From Norana najaformis (taxonomy: Eukaryota; Annelida; Clitellata; Crassiclitellata; Hormogastridae), in assembly GCA_964023275.1 (NCBI GenBank), contig OZ029921.1, forward strand, positions 12,467,806-12,531,805: a DNA stretch of 64,000 nt. Direction: 5' to 3'. Both the position numbers and the translations under genes were made by a program. The notes beneath the pieces are model-generated. The model searched no databases, was not told where the DNA came from, and was given only the letters and a program-made list of their open reading frames with translations. Position 1 is the stretch's first letter. Each line of letters begins with the position of its first letter. Shown piece by piece: positions 31,530-41,004 of the stretch.

Positions 31530-32200
31530 TAGGTGTCTGTTTTCGACTCATCGTTCAGTTTCCCAGATTTCTTCAGCACCCTTCGATGGACCGTGACGGG
31601 TGCGGATCGGACGAACATCCTGCTCCTCCAACTCCCTCCTCTTCGTCGTCGCCGTCGTCTGCTTCGATGGCAGCTGCGTCGTGGGCTTCGCTGGTGCGAG
31701 CGTCGGCGTCTCCTCGACCTTGACTCGCCGGCTGACCTAGGTCACGCGTTGCGGCTCCTTGATCTTGAGGACCGGTTGGGACCCGTCGGCAGGGTCTCGT
31801 CGAACAGCTCCAGGCTCGCTCCGTTTCTTTAATTTGGTTGCAGGCCCCGCCTTCTCTCCTTCTTTAATTTCGGCTGCAGGCGCCTTCTTCTTCATTTTAT
31901 TATTGTCGATGAAGACCTTAATTTGCGACCGGATACTCTCGCTCGTTGCATTGAGATCGTGAATTCGTCTAACTGCCTCTTCTGAACTAATTCCTTCAGG
32001 TCTCGTCCGTGTTTGATACTGTTAACCTTTGTTAATGCTTCGTCCTGACTGAAGTCAATCGCTTCTTCTTCCACCAATGGAAGGTCACGCGGAGACAACT
32101 ATTCTAGGTCAGGCAGAAGACAAGGGAGATGACAAGGAAGCGAAGAAGCATGGTCTCTGGTAGAATGTAAGCAACACTGAATTGAGGCTGTCTTCCGGCC
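31530..32200. other. no gene assigned
   Basis: Arginine-rich short frames caused by GC-rich sequence, and a 68-codon minus-strand frame at 32098-31892 (IDFSQDEALTKVNS) that may belong to the end of the RLE LINE. No firm assignment. Confidence 0.35.
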
Positions 32201-32229
32201 GGTGATTGTTCTCTGGGATTGCCAGTCTT

Positions 32230-33050
32230 CGCTAAAATCTGGCTCCAAGAATGTGCCGTTGAAAGCGACTGCATTAAAGCGCTGGAACAGGAGTCTCCCT
32301 TTTGTCTCCCGACACTTGAGATAAGTAGCGACCAAGTTTTTTATGAGGCTAATGCCTTCCTGATTTGTGGGGCCGAGAGTCTCGAAGGCCAGAGGGACAA
32401 AGCGTGTGTCGAGAGAACATCGGAGTATTTTGCAATTTTTCGTTCTGCTGCAATCTCCGCAGCAGCACCTGCGATTAGGGCTGTTCTGGATCGGTAAGAG
32501 TCTGCAAGAGTGTCAATTATTGTAACGTCCCAGGTCAAGCATTTCCCCCCTGCAAGGAATGAGGGTTGCTCCATCAGGTCGTCGGCCGTCGGACCTAACC
32601 AGTCCTGCTGGTTCTTTAGTTGATGGAAAGCCAGCCTTCGCTAGGGCGCGCCAGACGATGTCATTGATCCAGGCGTGTCTTGCTATTCTACCGGGGCCCA
32701 AAGGGCAAGCTAGACCGTAAGAGCCGTCCGCCGTGACCAGAACCCCGCAGGGGCATGCGTGGGGGGCGCACAAGTCTATCCCAAGTCTAAGGCCTGTTGC
32801 GATGCGTACAGCCTCGTCGTCTAGCGTCAAGCCGCAGGCACTTCTTGGGCAGCGCAGAAGCCAGTCGCCAGTGTGGTGAAGAAACTGCCTTAAATCTGGC
32901 TTCGTGGCACTCGGATGTTATTGAGGCTCTGAGGGTTGCCAGACTCTTTTGGATAAGTGGGCGGTCCCAAGTTGCCTGTTTATGGGATATTGGGGCCTCG
33001 GGATTGGGGGCATTTAATTCGGCCGACCAGCGGGTCCGGGCTTGTTCCAA
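32230..33050 (-). pseudogene. RLE LINE, C-terminal zinc knuckle and endonuclease
   Basis: In three frames. LDDEAVRIATGLRLGIDLC leads into a C-x3-H-x1-C-x1-C knuckle (CAPHACPCG). Then come RIARHAWINDIVWRALAKAG, RSDGRRPDGATLIPC and, after a shift, KCLTWDVTIIDTLADSY. RPDG and WDVT are the PD..D/E catalytic blocks of the restriction-like endonuclease. LFQRFNAVAFNGTF near 32290 matches the last conserved block. Copy A at 39671-40489 retains the same region in one frame. Confidence 0.8.
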
Positions 33051-33056
33051 AGGGCC

Positions 33057-34433
33057 TTACGGGGGTAGGTCGCAAGAGGACAGAATAGAATCCTGTAACG
33101 TCGTGGTGCCTGCGGCTGAAGCCAAGAAGGCGGGAAGTGCCAGCGTGGACGCGCGACGTATACCAAGACCTCCGTCTCGGACAGGTAAAGATGCCTGATC
33201 CCAGCTCTGATCATTCAGAGCCAAGTTGAGCATGTTGGTGAGGCCTTTGCGCAGCAGTTGGTCGAATGTGTCAAGAGCCGGGTTGTCCATGCATGGTGTG
33301 CAGCGGAGTGTGTGGAGCAGGGTGCAAGAGCTTAGTGAGTTGCGAAGAAGAATTATGGCATCATGCCTAGACATGTAAGCCAGATTGTCAATCCCTAGTG
33401 ATAGTTGTGCGCATCGCTTCTCCAGTGCATCCCTTAGAGCTCCGCCCGTGGAAAGAGGTGCGCCCAAAAGATAAGCATTGTCAGAAGGTGTGACCGTGAA
33501 ACAGTCTAGAGGAGATGGCAGGTTGCTAGATTGGATGTGTGTTATAACTTCGCACTTACTGACATTAAATGTCAAACCCATTTCGCCCGCGATCCTGATA
33601 ATAGATTCGACGTCTGCCGCCACTACGGATGCTTTCCCACCCAGAGTGAGGTCATCCAAATAGTCAAGGAGTAGAGAAGAAAGACCTGTCAGAAGCGGCT
33701 GAATGGGGAGGCAGAAGAGAAATGGACCGAGGGGATCTCCTTGCTGTGGACCTGTTTGTGAGAGTATAGTAAAATCGCCGTATTTAAGAGAGGAAGGTCT
33801 GGAATAAGCCAAACTGCAGTAGGGATAGAGCTCCGGAATGACATCCGATATCGCCGCCAGCATGTGAGTGCGGCTAAGGCTATTAAAGGCAATGCTGAAA
33901 TCAAGTTTGACCAATACTGAGTCGGGGGATAAGTCAGTGAGAAAGCGCCTGGCGGCGTGCACCGCCGCCTCACAACCCCCTGGAGTCCCAACTCCTAGCT
34001 GGAAAGGAGCGAAGTAGTCACACAGGTGGGCAACGGCGAAAGCGTTAGCGCATTTAGAAGCCAGGCATCTCCAATAATAACCAATGGCAATCGGCCGAAC
34101 TCCCCCTGATCTCTTCCTGAGGGCGAGCAAGGTGCCCCCAAACAAGTATCGACTAATATCGTCTGGACATATCCCTGCCAGCAAAAGGTTCGTAAGGGAA
34201 GTCAGGGATGTCACAAGGTTGGGGCCGACCTCCTTACAGTTTACTAAGTCGAGGATGTGCTGGGGTCGAATTCCGTCAGGATCGCCCGCCGAACCCGCCG
34301 GAAAGGAGCGGACTGCACGCAAGACCGCGCCTTCGGTTACGTGAAGAGGGGGCATGTCTGAAGCTGATGGTAATGTACTTTGCGTGTCTTGAGGCGGAGG
34401 ATGCTTTGCACGCAGTTCCTCAGCAGATTCCAA
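33057..34433 (-). pseudogene. RLE LINE, reverse transcriptase
   Basis: A 458-codon open stretch. Blocks: AGSAGDPDGIRPQHI, GGVRPIAIGYYWRCLASKCA, LGVGTPGGCEAAVHAARRFL, LVKLDFSIAFNSLSR (first catalytic D), TGPQQGDPLGPFLFCLPI, LLDYLDDLTLGG (catalytic motif YLDD rather than YADD), EMGLTFNVSKCEV and LPVRDGGLGIRR. All RT catalytic residues are present. The GTPGGCE and QQGDPLGP wording separates it from the CR1/L2 copies. Uninterrupted over its whole length. Confidence 0.88.
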
Positions 34434-35251
34434 GTCGGCTTGAATGGGGAGATCATCAGAGCATAGAATTCTAACGGCGGCGCGTATGTTACCATCTTCA
34501 AGTTTTGCAGAAACCGCCTTTGCGATGCCGTCTGGTCTGATCTTGCGGTTGAGCGTCTAAAGGTCAGTCCTGCCTCTGTGGTGAGGATGGAAAAGCGAGC
34601 TCCTGCTGCCATCTGAGACCGAAAGGCATCCATCCTCTTCTTGATAAGGTGGGTTAAGTTGTGTCTCTTGCCCCTTCTTGTTGGGTGTGCGAGAGAAGAG
34701 CAACCGAAAACTATCAAGCTAATCCAGGCGTCTCGATCTAGTGGGTTGCGAATGATGTTGTCGATGATTGTAATCAGTAGATTAGCCATTGCCGGCCTTG
34801 CCCCCCTAGGAATGTGCTTAATCAGGCTGCCCGGAAAACTTGGATGGTCAAGGTGAAAATCCGTCGACGAAGGAACTTGATCAGTGTCTACATTGGGGGA
34901 AGACAGCGATTGACTCTGACTGAGGGCTATGCCCGGCGCCGCTGGTGGGGCAAGCGTCGAAAGCGGCGGTTTGTGCGACCCTGGACAAGGGTTATTCCGT
35001 GGGCCGTGTTTGTGAACAAGGCCGTCGACAAGGTGCAACTGTCTAGTGGCCTTGCAAACGCTACAGATTCCCTTGGCCTTCTGCGTTGTTTGTGATAACG
35101 GCCATGGTTGATTGACATATTCAGCCGTTTGACTGACTGAGAGAAGACAGGGACTCGCTCGGCGACGACGCGATGAATGGCGGCGTTGTGGAAAAGTTTC
35201 TGAATCCTTAGAAGGCCTTTGAATCATTACACAGTGATACCAGTTAGTCAA
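34337..35251 (-). pseudogene. RLE LINE, N-terminal zinc-finger region
   Basis: A 304-codon open stretch with an N-terminal zinc-binding motif: GICSVCKATRQLHLVDGLVH then KHGPRNNPCPGSHKPP (C-x2-C ... H ... C). Next is a conserved helical part with FPGSLIKHIPRGARPAMANL and LAHPTRRGKRHNLTHLIKKR. Such fingers bind target DNA or RNA in R2-like elements. The frame breaks near 34430, and the correct frame for the RT continues in the next entry; the last 30 or so codons listed here are out of frame. Confidence 0.75.
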
Positions 35252-35275
35252 ACAGCCGACGATAAACTGTTAGAC

Positions 35276-35313
35276 CATGGACTCCTCTATAATAGCACAG
35301 CAGGACATACAGC
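35276..35313 (+). repeat. P element left terminal inverted repeat
   Basis: 38 bp, starting CATGGACTCC and ending ACATACAGC; exact inverse at 38976-39013. Preceded by GTTAGAC. Confidence 0.92.
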
Positions 35314-36059
35314 ACAGGCGCTGCCAAGTGGGCCTGTATACATCAGTTGGTCTACTGCTGGCTAAGCCTGTTCGCTCATACTCAACTGCGGCCAGCGCAT
35401 GCAGAGATTAGTTGTACACGCATCGAGTTTGAAATTGTACGTGTGATGAGAAATAGTTACAATACTTGTGGTAGGCTCGTTACAAAGTAAGTTGGTGAAC
35501 CTGACAAAATTCGTAACTAGGTAAGTATTTCGAATTACAATGATACGACTATTATTATAATCAAGAACAGCGTCGTTATCAAGCAGGGAGACAGCGTACG
35601 AGACGAGTTGTTTTCAAAACTGTCATTGTATTTTTTCATAAAATTTCAATTTTTAACTGTTAAATCCTCGATAACGGCCTGTGAGTTTTTAATTTTGATT
35701 CATTATTTGTATTTTCTGCTGCTCAGTTGTTTTAATTTATAATTTCTGCGCCGTTCATATTGTAATCGCTTGCCGCCGGTGTTTATGAACTTTTGGTCTG
35801 CATAAGCACAGCAATTTCCCAACCATACTTTATTAATTTTACAGTTTTAAGCCAACACTAACAAAGGCTGGCCCTTTTACTTATCTAGCGTTCATGAGTT
35901 GCCCAAGAACTGAAGAACTGCGCTTTTCATTTTGAGGTCATTCCAATTTCTCTAGCTCTGTCCCTTGGCATTGTATTTTGCTGGTTGTATAGGTGGAATG
36001 ATGTCTACTTCATTACGTTGCATGCTTTTATATTGTATACTCGTCCTCGGGTCATAACT

Positions 36060-36435
36060 GATGCATCAAAATATGAGCTTAAAACCCATGTACTAAAACT
36101 GTTGCATTGACTTTCTGTTCATCAGAGAATTTGTTTTAAGTTGGGGCTTATAGTATATGAAACTTTTCACTTTTGCCGACCACAATACTTAAAACCAGTC
36201 CTCATTCGAGCTTATCTGAACGCCTCTCTCTGGTTGTACCAAAGACTAGAACTGTTGTGGTGAACGAGCTTTTTTGTTGCTGGGCCTACGTTTTGGAATT
36301 CTCTTCCTGCATAATATGTTGAACGAACTTGGTCTGCTCTTTTCTTCTCAGCTTAGGACTTAACTCTTTCAGTTGGCCTATCCGCTGTAGGCTACCTCTC
36401 TGTTCCAGTGGACTGGCCGTCTGGATATTAACCTG
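36060..36435 (+). pseudogene. LINE C-terminal fragment inside the P element
   Basis: Plus-strand pieces RTVVVNERAFLLL, then FWNSLPA and a short tail, match the last block of LINE ORF2 (R..F...GP..WNSLP). Heavily mutated. It lies between the left end and the transposase start. Confidence 0.55.
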
Positions 36436-36648
36436 ACTGACTTGAATATGGTGCATCATCATATATCTTGTGCATTAGACATGGGTGATTTAGAAGTTTA
36501 TAATTAATACTATTCACAAATAATGGCAAAAGCAAAGACAGATCAAGCTTCATATTGTAGCTATAATTTCACTTGCATATTTAGATTGTTCATCTTGGTG
36601 TCCATCTCGTGTTTATTTTATCTGTAGAATTCTTGTCAGTGTGTAAAC

Positions 36649-37557
36649 ATGGTCAACTGTGCAGCGTATGGGTGTCAAAGTGGATATAAGTAAAAAAAAA
36701 CAGCAATTGATGATGCAAACGAGGGCCATCAAAGCATCGAGTATCCAAAGCTGTCATATCACGCCTTTCCCATTCAAAATAAGGATTTATGTGACAAGTG
36801 GGTTCGAGCGATTCGGAGGGAGGATTTTGTACCAACAAAATATTCGAAACTCTGTTCATTACATTTCAAGGAAAGTGACTTTGTTGAAGTCAGCAGGGAT
36901 ACAAATAAACAGAGGAGAAAATCTGATGATAAACACCTTCGTCGGCGATACCTAAAGGATGGCGTTGTCCCCTCGATCTTGCCAAATGCTCCTCAGTACC
37001 TGACAAACACAAGTGGGGTACTGCGGACAACTGTTAGAGCCACATCGAGTAGCAGACTGGAATATGAAGCAATTATCCTAGAACAAATGGAAGAGTCTTT
37101 CCTGGCTGAGGACGACATTTCACAGTTGTCAACGGCTGAAATTGCTGACCGGTTGCAAACAGAAATTACTCTTCCTCAGGGCTTCACAATTAAACTCACT
37201 GACCAGACACTGTACATCTACATGACTGAAGTTACGGACGATGTGCCCAAAATTAAAGGCTCACTTACAGTGAAGACCGATCTGTCTGTAGTTCTTAACA
37301 TTGATGGAAAAACCATTCATGTGTCACAATTCAAAGACCTGGTCAGTGGCTCACTCACGAAGATGTCACAACTCGTCAACTTGATGGCTCTCATCAAGTC
37401 TTTATGTTTAGAAACACAGACAAGATCCCTTGAACTGCTGGTTCACATGGCTGTAGAGTGTCTAAAAGCTGGTCTGGCGAACATAGATGACTCACAGCCC
37501 AGAACATCGGAAGTTAAGTTTCATTGTAGAGCAGCTGCAGCTACTCATGAAGCATAA
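36649..37557 (+). pseudogene. P element transposase, THAP domain and N-terminal part
   Basis: ATG at 36649 opens a THAP finger: VNCAAYGCQSGY (C-x4-C), YHAFP, KWVRAIRREDFVPTK, CSLHF (C-x2-H) and VVPSI in place of the AVPTIF box. THAP fingers bind the element's own DNA. One in-frame TAA (36691-36693) in front of an A9 run interrupts the finger; the frame is otherwise open from there to TAA at 37555. After the finger come acidic and hydrophobic parts with LTDQTLYIYMTEV. The frame shifts near 37500 into the next entry. Confidence 0.85.
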
Positions 37558-38542
37558 ATTTTCTCGCCGGTATTCGCCTCAGCTGATAATTATGTGCTTC
37601 ATGGTCTACGCTGCCAGCAAAGCAGCCTACACTGTTTTACTGGAGGAAAACATTTTGGATATTCCTTCAATCAATACACTAAGAAAAGTTACCAAACGGG
37701 TGAATGTCAGTGAAGGATTGGACAACTCTTCATATTTGAAGCTACGTGTTTCCAAGCTAAATGAGTTTGAAAGAGTTGTTTTACTGATGATTGACGAGAT
37801 CTATATTGCAAAAAGAGTGGAATATAGCGGTAGAGAAGTGAAGGGACTGACACCAGATGGGGCAGTTGCATCAACGTTGTTATGCTTTATGGTGAAATCC
37901 CTGGTTTCCAAATTCAAGGATCTTGTTGGTATCTATCCAATGGCTAAATTAACAGCAGCAAAACAGTTTGAGTGCTATAATGAGGTGATGGCTCTTCTGC
38001 GCAGCGTTGGTCTCAGTGTTATTGCCATCTCAGTGGATAATGCAGCTACAAACCGGAAGTTCTTTGTTGATTTCCTCTGCAATGGCCAGCTGCAGACAAA
38101 CATCACCGATTCTGTCACTGGCCAGCCAATTTTCCTGATATTTGACCCAGTTCATGACTTGAAGAATGTTTACAATAATTTTCAGTCCAGAAAAACCTTC
38201 CAATGTCCACCAATGGGTTCCAACTTGCCTCTGGAAGGATGTACAGTGGAGTTCCAGCACATAGTAGATCTTTTTAACATGGAGGCCGTTATGTCTCTCA
38301 GAAAGGCTCACCGATTGAGTCCAGCTGTACTCCAACCCAAAAGCATTGAAAAAATTTCTGTGAAACTGGCTACTGCAGTCTTCAATGAGTCGACACATGA
38401 TGGTCTGCAGTTCTACGCTTCCAACGAGAACAAGCCACATTGGATGAGCACGGCAGCTTTCATTAAACTAATTATAAAGCTGTGGAATGTCATGAACGTA
38501 AAGTCTAGCACTAAAGGCAAACACAAGCGTGATTATGCATAA
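37487..38542 (+). pseudogene. P element transposase, catalytic part, C-terminally truncated
   Basis: Continues the transposase in the +1 frame: FSRRYSPQLIIMCFMVYAAS, INTLRKVTKR, then the RNase-H-like core with MIDEIYIAKRVEYSGREVKG (first D), VIAISVDNAATNRKFF (second D) and IFDPVHDLKNVYNNF (GTP-binding-insertion region follows in the family). The frame ends at KGKHKRDYA and a TAA at 38540. In THAP9/P transposases about 150-250 more residues, including the final acidic catalytic residue, follow that point; they are absent here. The protein is dead, but the ends remain usable in trans in principle. Confidence 0.88.
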
Positions 38543-38815
38543 TTAGTGAAACTGATCTGTACTATTTCTTTGTTGATCTATTTTTTAAAAATATTTCCAT
38601 TAACACTGTCTTTTGCTCACACTGCACAGCAGCATTTTCAGTTATAGTTACATGAGATGACACATAAAATAACAAAACTAGGGTTCTAAATGGTTCATAA
38701 AACATGTAATCTGTGTTACAAGCATTGCAAAGTTACTGGAAATGCCTAATAGTCAATATTTCCTGGCTTCTTAAATGATGTGCCAGTGTCAACTTTGCAT
38801 ATACTTGCTGTGTAA
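38543..38815. other. P element 3' non-coding region
   Basis: AT-rich, no coding text; lies between the truncated transposase and the subterminal repeat. The missing C-terminal codons have no recognisable relic here. Confidence 0.5.
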
Positions 38816-38975
38816 AGTAGACCAACTGATGTATACGATAAACGACAGCTGTATGTCCTAGTAGGTCCGCAGTTTAACGACAGCTTATGGCATCAAAGGC
38901 CGTTGCCGTCGCCCTCCTCCTTTATCCAGGCTTGGGACTGGCACTACCCCCAAACAGCGCAGTGGCGGAGTTAAA

Positions 38976-39038
38976 GCTGTATGTCCTGCTGTGCTATTAT
39001 AGAGGAGTCCATGCTGTGCTATTATAGAGGAGTCCATG
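38976..39038 (-). repeat. P element right terminal repeat with duplicated end
   Basis: A full 38-bp inverse copy at 38976-39013, followed by a second copy of its outer 25 bp at 39014-39038, then GTTAGAC. The tandem end could result from imprecise transposition or repair. Confidence 0.9.
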
Positions 39039-39365
39039 GTTAGACATATGATCGGCCTTTAACAGAACAATATGTTGCCATGACGATTGTGACGTCGTTG
39101 GCCACTTGAATGTAGGTTCCGGTTTGCTGCCGGCAATTTTGAAAGGCGCGATGATCGCTAGAGATGGAAAAATTTATCAAACCCTGATGTGTTGTGTCCT
39201 GAGTGAGTTGCCGTTGACGGATAGAATCCACGGAGTCAGGAGGCGTTGGCAGAATAACTGATGTAGAAATCCTGCCCTAACGCTGAATGAAACTCGATAT
39301 TTTGCCGTAAATCGCTATCGCTTTAAAATTTTTCCGTCCTGCGCGGTCAACTGATGACGTCACAA

Positions 39366-39635
39366 TTATTATTTTTTTTATTTTACCCGAGGTAGGTATA
39401 ATCCCTCAGGTGATGAAAAAATTAGTCCGGAGACGGAAGTGTCAATATTATTATTATTATTGTTATTGCTGTTGTTATTATTATTATTACTAACAATTAT
39501 TATACTAAATAATATTAACAATATTGTTAATATTGTTGTTGTTGTTATTGTTATTATTTTTTACCCGAGCTATTTATGATCCCTCAGGATTTCAGAAATT
39601 AGGGACTGCGTTGTTCTGGGATGGCTATTATTATT

Positions 39636-39666
<31 letters not shown>

Positions 39667-40455
39667 ATGTTCATAGTAGAGTTCCGGAGAAGTAGATGGC
39701 GTTCCCACGCTGGACAGCTACTGAGAGTCTTTGAAGCAGGTAGCTGGTCTCCAGTGGATCGTGGGTTGCCATTGTCATCCTTCGTCCTAACTCCCACACA
39801 AAATCCAATCCTTCCGTACTCCATGCGCCGCTGGTCTCCAGTGCGACCGCCACAAAAGAGTGGGTTTGAGCTATAGTGGCGTATTTTAGCCTTTTGGCTG
39901 AGACTGCCCGGTTTGCAGCTTCACTTGGTCCGGTTGAAGTAAAACCTAGATGTGACGCTGCAAATGTGTCAGAAACTGTCACATCCCATGTAAGACACCT
40001 TCCGCGAGACCACGGGATAAGAGTCACGCCATCCGGTCGTTTGCCATCTTCCCTGGTGAGTCCCAACGGTTCTTTCTGAGCAGGGATGTTCGCTCTGGTA
40101 AGCGCTCTCCATATAATGTCGTTGAGCATGTTATGGCGTTGTTGTCTGCCAGCACTCTTTCTGCAGACCAGACCGTGAAGTCCTCTGGCGTCGACTCTTT
40201 CGCCACAGTGACACAGATGTGGCTCGCACAGTGTGATTCCCAGTCGCATTCCAACCGCGGTCCGTATCACCTCATCCGAAAGACGGAGTCCCAGTGCGGT
40301 TACTGGAGGAGCCAGCATCCAATCTCCAGAGTGTGGTGCTTGAGAGGCCAAGAGACGAGCGCGGTCTAGTGGATTGTTCGCAGACTCATGTAAGCTCGCC
40401 GACGCCTTGCTCGTCCAGCGACTGTCCCATTCCCTTTGTCGATGAGCTGTTATTA
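39366..40455 (-). pseudogene. RLE-type LINE, copy A, 5'-truncated
   Basis: One frame from 40489 to 39671 encodes the C-terminal domain: TALGLRLSDEVIRTAVGMRL, the knuckle CEPHLCHCG, GLHGLVC, RHNMLNDIIWRALTRANIP, EDGKRPDGVTLIPW, RCLTWDVTVSDT and LQRLSVAVQRGNAIYFSGTL. PD and WDVT are endonuclease blocks. The 3' UTR ends in two imperfect copies of a TACCCGAG..(G)ATCCCTCAGG unit (39385-39420 and 39550-39595, plus-strand view) with TTA-rich tracts. Its 3' end faces the 5' leader of copy B, so the two RLE LINEs are arranged head to tail. Confidence 0.85.
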
Positions 40456-40575
40456 TTATTATTATTAAATAGACATTTATAGTGCGCAATTAACAAACAG
40501 GCTGAAAGGCGCGTAAATACGCCACCTGTGGTGTTAAATGTCATTAAGTGCAAAAATTCGTCGTTTAGCGGCACC
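40448..40575 (-). repeat. LINE 3' tail repeat, second copy
   Basis: TTATTATTATTATTATTAAATAGACATTTATA-type head and the same downstream motifs as 6312-6445 (AATACGCCACC, GTGGTGTTAAATGTCATTAAG). It is wedged between RLE LINE copy A and element X copy 2. Confidence 0.65.
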
Positions 40576-40576
40576 A

Positions 40577-40940
40577 TCATCCCAACGCCGTCCTTCGCAG
40601 ACAGCAGAGGACGCGGCTTTCGGAAATAACTTGAACCACCAGGTCGATCTGTGATGGACAGCTATTCAGTTGATGGTAGAACCCCTTTCTGATAGACGAT
40701 CGAAACAGTTCCAAAGCCTTCAATCGCCTTTCGACGGCGTGAGCCATGATCAAGATTCTGAACCTGACTTCCCTTGAATACATAATGAACTGTTCCAACG
40801 ACAGGGTCGTCAATCACAAGCAAGAAATAACCGTCCAAAAACTGAAAATCCGTGGCGAATTCATGTAAATGACACCGGAATGCCCTCTTGATCACAACAG
40901 CAGTCCAAACAGAACAGAATTGTCGAACATATTTCGCTTT
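40577..40940 (-). pseudogene. element X, minus-strand ORF, copy 2
   Basis: Same protein text as 8168-8554 (HEFATDFQFLDGYFLLVI, QFIMYSREVRFRILIMAHA, LNSCPSQIDLVVQV), now split by one frameshift. Nucleotide identity with copy 1 is high by eye. Confidence 0.6.
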
Positions 40941-41004
40941 TAGACGAAATTTAGGCCAAAATGACAGACGGCGGGAAACACGGCCACATCATGGCCGCCG
41001 GAAG

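Larger units (their letters stand above)
32200..35251 (-). mobile_element. RLE-type LINE, copy B, nearly full length
   Basis: A non-LTR retrotransposon with a C-terminal restriction-like endonuclease. N-terminal ORF (35251-34337), RT ORF (34433-33057) and endonuclease ORFs (33050-32230) follow each other with frameshifts. The P element at 35276-39038 is inserted immediately upstream, probably in its leader. Confidence 0.8.
35336..38836. repeat. P element subterminal inverted repeat pair
   Basis: 20 bp at 35336-35355 (GTATACATCAGTTGG..) and the exact inverse at 38817-38836. Drosophila P elements have 11-bp internal inverted repeats that help transposition; these occupy a comparable place. Confidence 0.85.
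35276..39038 (+). mobile_element. P element with intact ends, 3.76 kb
   Basis: Terminal inverted repeats: left 35276-35313 and right 38976-39013, 38 bp, identical as read, starting CATGGACTCCTC. The right end carries an extra 25-bp copy of the outer repeat (39014-39038). The 7-bp GTTAGAC at 35269-35275 and 39039-39045 is a target-site duplication (P elements normally make 8 bp). Subterminal inverted repeats lie at 35336-35355 and 38817-38836. Inside are a broken THAP-transposase gene and a LINE fragment (36060-36430). Confidence 0.9.

Noticed and set aside
31289..31596. Long Ile/Tyr/Asn-rich frames
   Set aside because: They are translations of the (ATT)n microsatellite.
34641..35118. Plus-strand Arg-rich ORFs over the RLE LINE
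   Set aside because: Antisense shadows of the N-terminal LINE ORF.
36690..36705. Tiny intron GTAAAAAAAAACAG removing the stop in the THAP finger
   Set aside because: It would be about 14 bp, far below any plausible spliceosomal intron, and its removal would shift the frame.
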